Positions 23,635-31,840 of a stretch of DNA of 64,000 nt are shown here, in pieces. The translations under genes were made by a program, and so were the position numbers. Source of the stretch: Paraburkholderia oxyphila NBRC 105797 (GTDB lineage Bacteria > Pseudomonadota > Gammaproteobacteria > Burkholderiales > Burkholderiaceae); the NCBI RefSeq assembly GCF_000685075.1, contig NZ_BAYD01000048.1:1-64000 (forward strand). The letters are read 5' to 3'. The notes under the pieces were generated by a model. It did not search any database and was not told the origin of the DNA. It was given only the letters and a program-made list of their open reading frames with translations. Position 1 is the first letter of the stretch; each line of letters begins with the position of its first letter.

Positions 23635-24903
23635 CTACCGCGAGGCGGCTTCCCAGTTGATGTCGACGCACAGCACCTGCAGGCCGTGGGCCGTTTGCGC
23701 GGCGATCGAGGCGGTCACGCACAGGTGCGCCTCGTTGATCGACAGATAGGGCGGCGTGAACTGCACGCTGCCGGGCGCTTTCATCGCGCCGATGAAATAG
23801 GGCCGGCGTTCCCAGCTCGCGCCCTCGGAATGCAGGAGCGGCCGGAAGCGCTTGGCGCGCTGCGTCGAGCGCCCGTCGGGCAGCACGTTGTCGCCGATCT
23901 GGCGGCCCGAGGCGTCCAGCAAGAAGCTGCGCGCCGTCTCGGCGAGGCCGAGCAGCGGCAGCGTGGCGTCGACCATGCTCACGCCCGCGGCGAGCTGCGC
24001 CGCCGCCGCTTCGAGCGCCTTCACGTAGGGCGCGAGGCGCGCGCACTGGGTCCGCTCGCGCGCGCTCACGCGCTCGCGCAGCCGCGCGGAGAGATCGTCC
24101 ATCAGGCGCGCGGCCGTCGCGGGCGGGACGGGCTCCACGTCGGGGCGCGCGAAGTACGCGCCCTGCACGAAGTCGGCGTTGCTTTCCAGCGCGATCAACG
24201 CGTCGCGCTCGGTCGAGAGTCCGCCCACCAGCACGAGCTGGCCGGACTCGTGCAGCATCGAGACGAGCCCCGGCAGCACGCGCTCGATGTGCGCGTGACG
24301 GCTCGCCTGCGCGAGCAGGCTGCGGTCGAGCGTGACGATATCGGGCCGCAGATGCCACACGCGGTCGATGTTCGAGTGCTTGGCGCCGAAGCCGTCGAGC
24401 GCGATCACGAAGCCCGCCTTGCGCAAGGCGTCGATGATCTCCGTGAAGCGCGAATTCTCGCCACCCGCCTGCTCCGAGACCTCCAGCACCACGCGCTGCG
24501 GCTGCAGCCCGAGCGCCTTGATGCCGGCGAGCAGGGCGTCGCCATAGCTCGTGTCCATGAGCGCGGCGGGGTGCAGGCTCAGGAAGAGCCATTCGTCGTG
24601 CGAATCGAAGGCGTTGAAGTTGCCCAGATGCAGCGATTCCGCGAGGCGGCCGAGCTCGAGCAGGTCGCCGCGCCGCGCGGCCTGCGTGAAGACTTCCTGC
24701 GACGGCACCTGGTCGCCATGCTCGTCGTGCGCGCGCAGCGACGCGTGGTAGCCGATCGCGCGGCGGTGGGCGACCGAGAACACCGGCTGGAACACGCTGA
24801 ACACGGTGTATCCGCCGTACAGCACGGTGCGTCGCGCGCCTGCTTCGCCCGCGACGGGACGCGACTGAAAGCCGGGGGGATCGAGTTCGATCATGCTGGT
24901 CAT
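23635..24903 (-). CDS. Degenerate EAL-domain protein with YkuI_C-like C-terminal domain
   Basis: This 422-residue protein has an EAL fold at about residues 33-260 and a C-terminal domain (about 275-415) resembling the EAL-associated YkuI_C domain, including R-P-Y-F-I-G-A-M and P-Y-L-S. The catalytic signature is broken. E-A-L reads H-A-S (residues 53-55), D-D-F-G-T-G reads D-G-F-G-A-K, and E-G-V-E reads V-G-G-L-S-T. Those residues bind metal and c-di-GMP in active phosphodiesterases, so hydrolysis is unlikely. It may bind c-di-GMP or a partner protein. No signal peptide is seen. The start is either 24903 or the ATG nine bases later; ribosome sites are weak. Confidence 0.82.
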   Translation of the reverse strand: MTSMIELDPPGFQSRPVAGEAGARRTVLYGGYTVFSVFQPVFSVAHRRAIGYHASLRAHDEHGDQVPSQEVFTQAARRGDLLELGRLAESLHLGNFNAFDSHDEWLFLSLHPAALMDTSYGDALLAGIKALGLQPQRVVLEVSEQAGGENSRFTEIIDALRKAGFVIALDGFGAKHSNIDRVWHLRPDIVTLDRSLLAQASRHAHIERVLPGLVSMLHESGQLVLVGGLSTERDALIALESNADFVQGAYFARPDVEPVPPATAARLMDDLSARLRERVSARERTQCARLAPYVKALEAAAAQLAAGVSMVDATLPLLGLAETARSFLLDASGRQIGDNVLPDGRSTQRAKRFRPLLHSEGASWERRPYFIGAMKAPGSVQFTPPYLSINEAHLCVTASIAAQTAHGLQVLCVDINWEAASR

Positions 24904-25241
24904 AGGGCTGGGTGGCGTGCGCGACAAACCGTACGCGCGAATCTCGAGTTTACATTACTGGATAGCCTTGCAAAAAGTATGCGCATTGAGACACATGGCG
25001 GATCGGGCCATGCGCGCGGGATATCGGCTATTTCGAGACTGCGTGCGAGTGTGATCAGGCACTCGTGTGGCGCCTTCGCGCCGCTCGCGCGCACCGTGCG
25101 CATCGCTGCGTGCACCGTTGCAGTGCAGTGCGGTGCGCAGCGTGGCGTCCTTTGCTTCAGGCGCGCTCCGTCGAACCACCGGGGCGGCGGATGTGTGCCG
25201 CGTATGGGCCTTGATGTGGCCTTTGTGCGGCGCCCTTTGCT
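24904..25241. other. Intergenic region between the EAL-like gene and the MFS exporter gene
   Basis: This 338-base region contains one copy of a 27-base direct repeat (25144-25170) whose partner overlaps the end of the exporter gene. The stretch 25090-25145 is rich in short GTGC/GCAC repeats. No gene or clear terminator is visible. Confidence 0.5.
25144..25170. repeat. 27-base direct repeat, copy 1
   Basis: It starts GGCGTCCTTTGC and ends GCGCTCCG, differing at two positions from copy 2, which begins 85 bases later. It looks like a duplicated fragment of the end of the exporter gene. Confidence 0.7.
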
Positions 25242-25255
25242 TCAGGTGCGCTCCG
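25229..25255. repeat. 27-base direct repeat, copy 2 (overlaps an exporter stop codon)
   Basis: It starts GGCGCCCTTTGC and ends GTGCTCCG/GTGCGCTCCG-like; the last 14 bases lie inside the MFS exporter coding region and include its stop codon. It pairs with the copy at 25144-25170. Confidence 0.7.
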
Positions 25256-26690
25256 AAGGATCGGTCTTCTTCGCCGTACGGCGCACGTCGTCGGAGAGCT
25301 GGGCGAAGATCCACGACGAGGCCGCCGTGATGATCCCCACGCACACGAACGTCGCATGGAACGCCGGAATCACGGTCGAGCCCGTCGCATGGTGGATCAG
25401 GCCGGTGAAGGTCGTCAGCAATGCGCCCGCAACGGTCACGCCGAGGCTCATCGAGAGCATCTGCACGAGCGAAAAGAGGCTGTTGCCGCTGCTCGCGCCG
25501 CCCATGCCGAGGTCCTTGAGCGTGAGCGTGTTCATCGCTGTGAACTGCATCGAGTTCACGCCGCCGAATACGGCCAGCTGCGCGATGCGCAGCCACAGCG
25601 GCTCGTCTGGCGTCGAGAGCGTGAAGCTCGCCATCATCAGGCCGACCAGCACCGTGTTGGTCACGAGCACGCGCCGGTAGCCGTGGCGCGTGATGAGATA
25701 CGTGACGAGGCGCTTGGAACCCATGCCCGCCGCGGCCACCGGCAGCATCATGAGGCCCGCTTCGAAAGGCGTGTAGCCGAGCGCGACCTGCAGCAGCAGC
25801 GGAATCAGGTATGGCATCGCGCCGCTGCCGATGCGCGCGAACAGGTTGCCGAGCAGCCCCACGCAGAACGTGTGGATCTTGAAGAGATCGAGCGAGAAGA
25901 TCGGCGTTGTTGCCCGCGCCGCATGCAGCCCGTAGGCCACGAACGCCGCGAGCGACACGATCAGCATCACGAGCACGGTCGCTTGCGGGATGCCGAGCTC
26001 GGCGCGGCCATCGAGCGCGAGCGAGATCGTCACCATGCCGGTGACGAGCAGCAGGTAGCCCGGCACGTCGAACGCCGGCGTTTCTGGGTTGCGGCTGTCG
26101 GGCATGAAGATGAAGGTGGCCACGCAGCCCGCCACGCCCACTGGCACGTTGATGAGAAAGATCCAGTGCCACGAGGCGATCTGCACGAGCCAGCCGCCGA
26201 GCGTCGGGCCGATGAGCGGGCCGATCAGGCCTGGAATCGCCACGAACGAGAGCGCGGGCAGATAGCGCTCGGCGGGAAACGTGCGCAGCACGGCGAGACG
26301 CCCCACGGGCAGCAGCATCGCGCCGCCCACGCCCTGCACGATGCGCGAGAGCACGAGCTGGTTCAGCGTGTGCGCGCTCGCGCACAAGAGCGAGCCGACC
26401 GTGAAGACGAGGATCGCGCCGAGAAACACGCGGCGCGTGCCGAGCTTGTCGGCGAGCCAGCCGGAGACGGGGATCATCACCGCCATCGTCAGCGAATAGG
26501 CGATCACGACCGATTGCATGCGCAACGGCAGTTCGCCGAGGCTCGTCGCCATCGCGGGCAGGGCCGTGTTGACGATAGTCGAATCGAGCGTCTGCATGAA
26601 GAAGCCCGTGGCGACGAGCCACAACATCACGGACAACTTGCGGGCGGAAGGCGTGGGTGGAGAACTGGACGAGACGGTGGATTCGGACAT
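25242..26690 (-). CDS. MFS drug exporter, DHA2 (EmrB/QacA, MdtD-like) family
   Basis: This 482-residue inner-membrane protein has about 14 predicted membrane segments. DHA2 motifs are present: L-D-S-T-I-V-N-T-A-L-P in TM1 (motif D1), G-W-L-A-D-K-L-G-T-R-R (motif A) and R-I-V-Q-G-V-G-G-A-M-L-L-P-V-G-R (motif B), plus G-P-x-I-G-P-T-L-G-G-W (motif C). It resembles E. coli MdtD. There is no membrane-fusion partner (EmrA-like) next to it, as for other stand-alone MdtD proteins. The substrate cannot be predicted. No regulator gene is directly adjacent. Confidence 0.9.
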   Translation of the reverse strand: MSESTVSSSSPPTPSARKLSVMLWLVATGFFMQTLDSTIVNTALPAMATSLGELPLRMQSVVIAYSLTMAVMIPVSGWLADKLGTRRVFLGAILVFTVGSLLCASAHTLNQLVLSRIVQGVGGAMLLPVGRLAVLRTFPAERYLPALSFVAIPGLIGPLIGPTLGGWLVQIASWHWIFLINVPVGVAGCVATFIFMPDSRNPETPAFDVPGYLLLVTGMVTISLALDGRAELGIPQATVLVMLIVSLAAFVAYGLHAARATTPIFSLDLFKIHTFCVGLLGNLFARIGSGAMPYLIPLLLQVALGYTPFEAGLMMLPVAAAGMGSKRLVTYLITRHGYRRVLVTNTVLVGLMMASFTLSTPDEPLWLRIAQLAVFGGVNSMQFTAMNTLTLKDLGMGGASSGNSLFSLVQMLSMSLGVTVAGALLTTFTGLIHHATGSTVIPAFHATFVCVGIITAASSWIFAQLSDDVRRTAKKTDPSERT

Positions 26691-26852
26691 GGGAGAAGGC
26701 AGGCGCGCAGGCGGTGGCTGGCAGCCGCCATTGTAGTGAACCCGGCGATCCGGCGTGCGTATGGCGCCGCGCGGCGCGTTGCGTTTTCGTGTTTTGCTTG
26801 CGGTCGGGATCGCGCTGCCGCTACCGCAGTCTCGATCCTCGATCCGCCTTGA

Positions 26853-28295
26853 TCACCCCGGAACGCGCGCGGCGGCTGCGAAGAACGCCTGCGCGCGCGG
26901 GTCGAGCGCGAACGCCACGTTGATGCGCAGCCACGGGCTCGGCTCGCCATGGGGCCGGAAGTGGCTGCCCGGCGACGCGCTTACGCCAAACGGCTCGCCG
27001 CAGGGGACGAGCCGCGCCGAATCGTCCACGTGCGGCACGCGCGCCCAGATGAACTTGCCGCCGCTCTGCGCGTACGGGCGCACGCTGGCCTGCGCCGAGG
27101 ACGGCCCCGCGAACAGCTCCCAGCCGTGCTCTTCGAGCGTGCGCGTGGCCGCGCCGAGCGCTTCGGCCATGCGCCGGCGCAGCCGCTCGAGATACTTGCG
27201 GTACGCGCCGCGCTCGAGCAGCGTGGCCGCCACGGCTTGCGTGAAGCGCGAGCCGCTCAAGCTCGTGAGCGCCTTGATTGAGGCGAGGTCGCGCACGATC
27301 GCCGGATTCGCGACCACATAGCCAATCCGCAGCGACGATGAAAGCGTCTTGGAGAGCCCGCCCACATAGATCACGTGCTCGAACTGGTCGAGCGCGGCGA
27401 GGCGGTCGGTGGGATCGGCCTGGAAGTCGGCGTAGATGTCGTCTTCGACGATGGTGAAGCCATGTTCGCGCGCGAGCTGCAGCAGGCGGAATGCAACCGG
27501 CGGCGAGACGGTCGTGCCGGTCGGGTTGTGGAACACCGTGTTGATGAAGAAGGCGCGCGGGCGATGCTGCGCGAGTAGCGCGTGCAGATGCTCGAGATCG
27601 GGGCCGCTCGCCGTGCGCGTGACGCCGACGAGGCGCACGCCGTGCAGCTTCAGCAGTCCGTACAGGTTGTAGTAGCCCGGATCCTCCACGAACACCGTGT
27701 CGCCGGGCTTGAGCATGTAGCGCATCAGGAGGTCGAGGCCCTCGCTCGCGCCTTCGGTGATGAGGAGCTGCTGGGCGTCGACGGCGATGCCGAGCGGCGC
27801 GAGCCGGTTGCGCAGATGCTCGCGCAGCGTGGCGTCGCCAAGCGGCGAGCCGTAATCGACGAGACTCGACGGATTGGTGCGCGAGACGTGGCGGATCGCC
27901 TGGCCGATCGCCTCGATGTCGCGCCACGCCTGCGGGATCGAGCCGCTGTCGAGCTGCAGCGTCTCGCCGGGACGGTTGAGCTGGCTGAGCAGGTGGCCCG
28001 ATTCGTCGGCGGCGTTCGAAGGGTCGCAGATGCCCATGCCGGACAGCCCCAGGCGCGCGTGCTCGCTCACGTAGAAACCCGAGCCGTGCCGCGAGTCGAG
28101 GTAGCCGAGCGAAACCAGCCGGTCGTAGGCCTCGATCACGGGAAAGCGGCTGATGCGGTAGTCGGCGGCGAACTGGCGGATCGAAGGCAGGCGCGCGCCC
28201 GGGTGCGCGGCGCGCGAGCGGATCCACGTCTGCACGCCGGCGACGATCTGGTCGGTCAGCGGGACGCTGCTGGCGCGGTCGAGTTCGAGTTTCAT
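26853..28295 (-). CDS. MocR-type GntR/aminotransferase transcriptional regulator
   Basis: This 480-residue fusion has an N-terminal GntR winged helix (about residues 8-75, with L-P-S-I-R-Q-F-A-A-D-Y-R-I-S-R and G-S-G-F-Y-V) and a fold-type I aminotransferase domain. The PLP site is complete: F-H-N-P-T-G-T, D-D-I-Y-A-D-F, and the Lys in G-G-L-S-K-T-L. Such proteins usually act as PLP-sensing regulators rather than enzymes. ATG at 28295 is the natural start; the upstream in-frame extension has no homology. It is divergent from a DUF2917 gene, and the spacer holds repeated GAACTGT boxes, the likely operator. Confidence 0.9.
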   Translation of the reverse strand: MKLELDRASSVPLTDQIVAGVQTWIRSRAAHPGARLPSIRQFAADYRISRFPVIEAYDRLVSLGYLDSRHGSGFYVSEHARLGLSGMGICDPSNAADESGHLLSQLNRPGETLQLDSGSIPQAWRDIEAIGQAIRHVSRTNPSSLVDYGSPLGDATLREHLRNRLAPLGIAVDAQQLLITEGASEGLDLLMRYMLKPGDTVFVEDPGYYNLYGLLKLHGVRLVGVTRTASGPDLEHLHALLAQHRPRAFFINTVFHNPTGTTVSPPVAFRLLQLAREHGFTIVEDDIYADFQADPTDRLAALDQFEHVIYVGGLSKTLSSSLRIGYVVANPAIVRDLASIKALTSLSGSRFTQAVAATLLERGAYRKYLERLRRRMAEALGAATRTLEEHGWELFAGPSSAQASVRPYAQSGGKFIWARVPHVDDSARLVPCGEPFGVSASPGSHFRPHGEPSPWLRINVAFALDPRAQAFFAAAARVPG

Positions 28296-28370
28296 GCGGG
28301 CCTCGCTGGGGTGCCTGGCGGCTGCCTGGTCGTTGCTGAAGGGCGCGATCAAGTGTCCGGTTTTTCAGCT

Positions 28371-28403
28371 GCACAGTTCCGTGTGAACTGTTCGGAACTG
28401 TGC
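28371..28403. promoter_or_regulatory. Putative MocR operator (GAACTGT boxes)
   Basis: Direct repeats GAACTGT at 28385-28391 and 28395-28401 are spaced 10 bases apart. An inverted copy, GCACAGTTCC at 28371-28380, forms a palindrome with GGAACTGTGC at 28394-28403. Direct plus inverted boxes are typical of MocR sites such as those of PdxR. Confidence 0.7.
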
Positions 28404-28536
28404 ATGGGATCGCTTCACGCTGACGGCAATAATGCGCTAACCGGGAAGGCCCTTCAAGCCGCTTCTGCACGCGATCTGGCGTGCGCTGGAGGCGGCCTTG
28501 GCCCTGACCCGCAAGTCATCAGCAAGGAGCACGGCA

Positions 28537-28902
28537 ATGCGCGAAATCCGTATTTTCGAACTTGAGCACGGCGAGCCCGCCGAGACCTGGCGGCTCGCGC
28601 AAGCAATGCAACTGCACGTGAGCGAAGGCGAGCTCTGGCTCACGCTCGGCGGCGATGCCGACGACTACTGGCTGCGTGCCGGCGAGTCGATGCGTCTCGA
28701 GGCCGGTGCGCGCGTGTACTTGAGCGCGGGGCGCGAGGGCGCGCGCTTCATGCTTGCGCTCGGCGGCGCGTCGGCCAGCGAGGGGCGCGGTGCGGTGGCG
28801 CCATCGCCGGGCGTCCAAATCACGAGTGGGTTCGCGGGGCGGCTCGCACAGGAACTGCGCGAGCGTGCGGAAAGGCTGCAGTGGGGCGCACGCGCGGCAT
28901 GA
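28537..28902 (+). CDS. DUF2917 domain-containing protein
   Basis: This is a 121-residue protein of unknown function with a cupin-like short beta pattern: L-H-V-S-E-G-E-L-W-L-T-L-G-G, then D-Y-W-L-R-A-G-E-S-M-R-L. W-L-T and D-Y-W-L are typical of DUF2917. The C-terminal 35 residues are Gly/Ala-rich, then helical. AAGGAG lies seven bases before ATG 28537. It is divergent from the MocR regulator and probably controlled by it. Confidence 0.8.
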   Translation: MREIRIFELEHGEPAETWRLAQAMQLHVSEGELWLTLGGDADDYWLRAGESMRLEAGARVYLSAGREGARFMLALGGASASEGRGAVAPSPGVQITSGFAGRLAQELRERAERLQWGARAA

Positions 28903-28924
28903 GCCGAGTGCGGCGTTGCGCGCC

Positions 28925-30169
28925 TCAACTCGCGTCGCCGAATTCGCCTACATAGCGCGCGCGTGGCCGGATCAGGCGGCCATCGGCGTTCTGCTCCAGC
29001 GCGTGGGCGATCCAGCCCGTTGCGCGCGCAGTCGCGAAAAGCGTGAACGCCGCGCCGCGCGGCAATGCCAGCACGCGCTCGATGGCCGCGAGCGCATAGT
29101 CGAGCGTGGGCCGCGCGCCGGTCGTTTCCATGACGGCGTGCGCGAGCGCATCGACTTCGTCCATCGGTGAGCGGGCGCTCGCGTGCTGCGCGAGCATGTC
29201 GAGCAACAGCCGCGCGCGTGGATCGCCGTCCGGGTAGAGCGGATGCCCGAAGCCGGGCAGCTTCGGCGTCGCGCCGAACTCGTCCGCCACGAGCCGCTCG
29301 CCGAGGTAGCGGTGCAGATCGTCCACGTGCGCGGCCTCTTCGAAGAGCGCCGCCACGCGCGTGGTTTCGCCGCCGTGGCGCGGGCCGCCGAGCGCGGCGA
29401 GTCCGCCCGCCGCCGCGCCGAACAGGTGCATGCCCGTCGAGGTGATGCAGCGCACCGCGAACGTCGAGGCGTTGAGCTCGTGATCCGCGCACAGCACGAG
29501 CGCCGCGCGCAGCAGGTCGGCCTGCGTGCGCGAGCGCAGGCCCCAGGCATGCGCGAGCTGCCGATGCAGTGGCTCGCTGGAAGGGGCCGCACAGATCAGC
29601 GCTGCAGCCAGCAGGCGCATGAGTTGCGCTGCCGTGTCGAGCTGCGCGTCGCGGCCCTGTGCCCAGATGCGCGGCATTTGCGCGGCGGCGGCCGGCAGCA
29701 GCACGAGCGCGCGTTCGAGCGGGGAATGGGCGCTCCAGAGCTTGAGCCACGCCGACCATTGCGCGACGGCGATCGGCGCCGCGCTCGCCTCCAGTACGCG
29801 GCGTGCCGGGCAGCCCCAGAGCAGCGCCGCGACCTCTTCGAGCGAGGCGTGGCGTGCGAGCGCGACGGCGTCCTGGCCGCGATAGAAGAGCTTGCCGTCC
29901 GCAATCAATGTGATCGACGATTCGAGCACCGGCACGCCCCAATCCAGCACCTTCTGCGCGACCTTGCCCGCGCGCTTGCCGTCGGCCTTGCGGCGCGCGA
30001 GGCGGCGCACTTCGGCGGCGGCGTAACGGCGCGATTGAGGCCCACCACCCGCGGAGGCATCGCCCGCGGGCGACGAGGTGAGCATGCCGCGGCTCACATA
30101 GGCGTAGAGCGTGGCCCGGCTGATGCCGAGCGCGGCGGCGGCTTCGGCCGCGGTCATATAGCCGGACAT
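28925..30169 (-). CDS. Citrate synthase-family protein with N-terminal DNA-binding HTH domain
   Basis: This is a 414-residue two-domain protein. Residues 1-60 form a MerR/excisionase-like HTH (M-T-A-A-E-A-A-A-A-L-G-I-S-R-A-T-L-Y-A-Y). The rest is a citrate synthase core with catalytic positions in place: His in D-H-E-L-N-A-S-T, His in G-G-P-R-H-G-G, His in G-F-G-H-P-L-Y, and Asp in P-T-L-D-Y-A. The linker is rich in Gly and Arg. The likely reaction is condensation of an acyl-CoA with an oxo-acid, but the substrate is unknown. The HTH suggests that it also binds its own promoter. It is divergent from a CaiB/BaiF CoA transferase; both probably form one unit. Confidence 0.87.
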   Translation of the reverse strand: MSGYMTAAEAAAALGISRATLYAYVSRGMLTSSPAGDASAGGGPQSRRYAAAEVRRLARRKADGKRAGKVAQKVLDWGVPVLESSITLIADGKLFYRGQDAVALARHASLEEVAALLWGCPARRVLEASAAPIAVAQWSAWLKLWSAHSPLERALVLLPAAAAQMPRIWAQGRDAQLDTAAQLMRLLAAALICAAPSSEPLHRQLAHAWGLRSRTQADLLRAALVLCADHELNASTFAVRCITSTGMHLFGAAAGGLAALGGPRHGGETTRVAALFEEAAHVDDLHRYLGERLVADEFGATPKLPGFGHPLYPDGDPRARLLLDMLAQHASARSPMDEVDALAHAVMETTGARPTLDYALAAIERVLALPRGAAFTLFATARATGWIAHALEQNADGRLIRPRARYVGEFGDAS

Positions 30170-30206
30170 GGTGGCGCGCCTCGTGAAACCGGAAAAATCG
30201 ATCTAT

Positions 30207-30232
30207 ATTGATCATCATAATCAAGATTGATC
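30207..30232. promoter_or_regulatory. Candidate operator between the HTH-citrate synthase and CoA transferase genes
   Basis: ATTGATC occurs at 30207-30213 and 30226-30232, with the inverted ATCAA at 30220-30224 between them, in the most AT-rich part of this divergent promoter region. The spacing of 19 bases (about two turns) suits a dimeric HTH protein. Confidence 0.5.
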
Positions 30233-30291
30233 CGAATGCAGGCACGCTTTTAACCTGTTTGCACCTTCCCCTGGCCAACAGGACGCACGCC

Positions 30292-31785
30292 ATGACGCCC
30301 CGCGACGCGCTCGAACACCTCTGGATGCTGGCCCATCCCCACGACAGCGCCGAAGACCTTAAGGCGGCGCTCGATTCGATCGACATCGGCGGCGACGATC
30401 CCGGCCTGCCTTCGGTGTTTCGCGTCGGCACGCTCGCGGCGGCGAGCATCGGCGCGGCGGGGCTGGCGGCGACGCGCTTTCACCGCTTGCGTGGCGGCGC
30501 CGAACAGCGCGTCGGCATCGACGTGCGCCGCGCGCTCGCGGCGTTCCGCAGCGAGCGCTATCTGAGCGTCGACGGCGGCGCTCCGTTCGAATTGCGCCAT
30601 CCCGTGACGGGATACTTCCAGACGCGCGATGGTCGCTGGATTCAGTTGCACGCGAACTTCGCGCACCATCTGCACGGCATCCTGCGCGTGCTCGGCTGCG
30701 GCGAGAGCCGCGACGACGTGGCGCGCGCGATCCGCACCCAGTGGGACGGCGCCGCGCTCGACGAGGCGCTCGCGCAGGCGGGGCTCTGCGCGGCGCTCGT
30801 GCGCACGCCGCGCGAATGGGCCGCGCACGAGCAGGCGCGGGCCGTGGCGGGCCTGCCGCTCTTCGAGATCGAGCGCATCGACGATGGCAACGATGGCGAA
30901 GGTAGCGCAGCGAGCGCGCCGAAGGCCGGCGCGCGGCCGCTCGACGGCGTGCGCGTGCTCGACCTCACGCGCATCATTGCGGGGCCCGTGGCGGGGCGCG
31001 CGCTCGCGCATCATGGCGCCGACGTGCTGCTCATCAACGGCCCGCATCTGCCGAACATCGCGCCGCTCGTGATCGACAACGGCCGCGGCAAGCGCTCGGC
31101 CACGCTCGATCTGCGCGAGGCCGAGGACCGCGCGCAACTGCACGCACTCGTAGGCGACGCCGATGTGTTCCTGCAGGGCTACCGCCCCGGCGCGCTGGCG
31201 GCGCACGGCTTCGCGCCCGAGGCGCTCGCGCGCGAGCGGCCCGGCATCGTGTGCGTGTCGATTTGCGCGTACTCGCATCGCGGACCGTGGCACGAGCGGC
31301 GCGGCTTCGACAGTCTCGTGCAGTCGGCGAGCGGGATCGTCTGGACCGAGAGCGTGGCGGCGGCGCAGGGCGGCGCGATGCCGGCCGCGCAGGATGATGC
31401 GCCGGCCGGCGGGGCGTTCATCGCTATGCCTTTCGATGCGCCGCGTCCGCTGCCTTGCCAGGCGCTCGATCATGCCACCGGCTATCTCGCTGCGTTCGGT
31501 GCGATGGTCGCGCTCGCGCGGCGTGCTCAGGAGGGCGGAAGCTGGCACGTGCGCCTGTCGCTCGCGCAGACGGGCCGCTGGTTGCAGACGATGGGCACGC
31601 TCGCAGGAGGTCAGCGCGTACCTGACCTGCGTGCGCAGGATCTTGCGGATTGCCTCGAGGAGTCGGAGACGCCGTTCGGCCGCGTGCGCGCCGTGGCGCC
31701 CGCCGAGCGGCTCGAACACACGCCGGCGTTCTATGCGCGGCCGAGTGTGCCGATCGGGACCGATGCGGCGCAATGGGCTGGGTGA
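30292..31785 (+). CDS. CaiB/BaiF family CoA transferase
   Basis: This 497-residue family III CoA transferase has a C-terminal two-thirds with the core motifs V-L-D-L-T-R-I-I-A-G-P-V-A-G-R, G-R-G-K-R-S-A-T-L-D-L and F-L-Q-G-Y-R-P-G-A-L. These are followed by R-G-F-D-S-L-V-Q-S-A-S-G-I, where the family catalytic Asp is expected near D-L-R/F-D-S. The extra N-terminal 200 residues look like a partial duplicate of the same fold. ATG at 30292 was chosen over upstream in-frame starts inside the AT-rich operator. It is divergent from the HTH-citrate synthase gene. Substrate unknown. Confidence 0.87.
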   Translation: MTPRDALEHLWMLAHPHDSAEDLKAALDSIDIGGDDPGLPSVFRVGTLAAASIGAAGLAATRFHRLRGGAEQRVGIDVRRALAAFRSERYLSVDGGAPFELRHPVTGYFQTRDGRWIQLHANFAHHLHGILRVLGCGESRDDVARAIRTQWDGAALDEALAQAGLCAALVRTPREWAAHEQARAVAGLPLFEIERIDDGNDGEGSAASAPKAGARPLDGVRVLDLTRIIAGPVAGRALAHHGADVLLINGPHLPNIAPLVIDNGRGKRSATLDLREAEDRAQLHALVGDADVFLQGYRPGALAAHGFAPEALARERPGIVCVSICAYSHRGPWHERRGFDSLVQSASGIVWTESVAAAQGGAMPAAQDDAPAGGAFIAMPFDAPRPLPCQALDHATGYLAAFGAMVALARRAQEGGSWHVRLSLAQTGRWLQTMGTLAGGQRVPDLRAQDLADCLEESETPFGRVRAVAPAERLEHTPAFYARPSVPIGTDAAQWAG

Positions 31786-31840
31786 GGCGGCGAGAGACCG
31801 CGCTCATGCACGCCGCCTGGTTGCGTCGCTGCTGCGTTGC

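Noticed and set aside
25356..26852. A 498-residue plus-strand frame opposite the MFS exporter
   Set aside because: It is rich in Arg, His and Glu, antisense to a clear membrane protein, and has no ribosome site.
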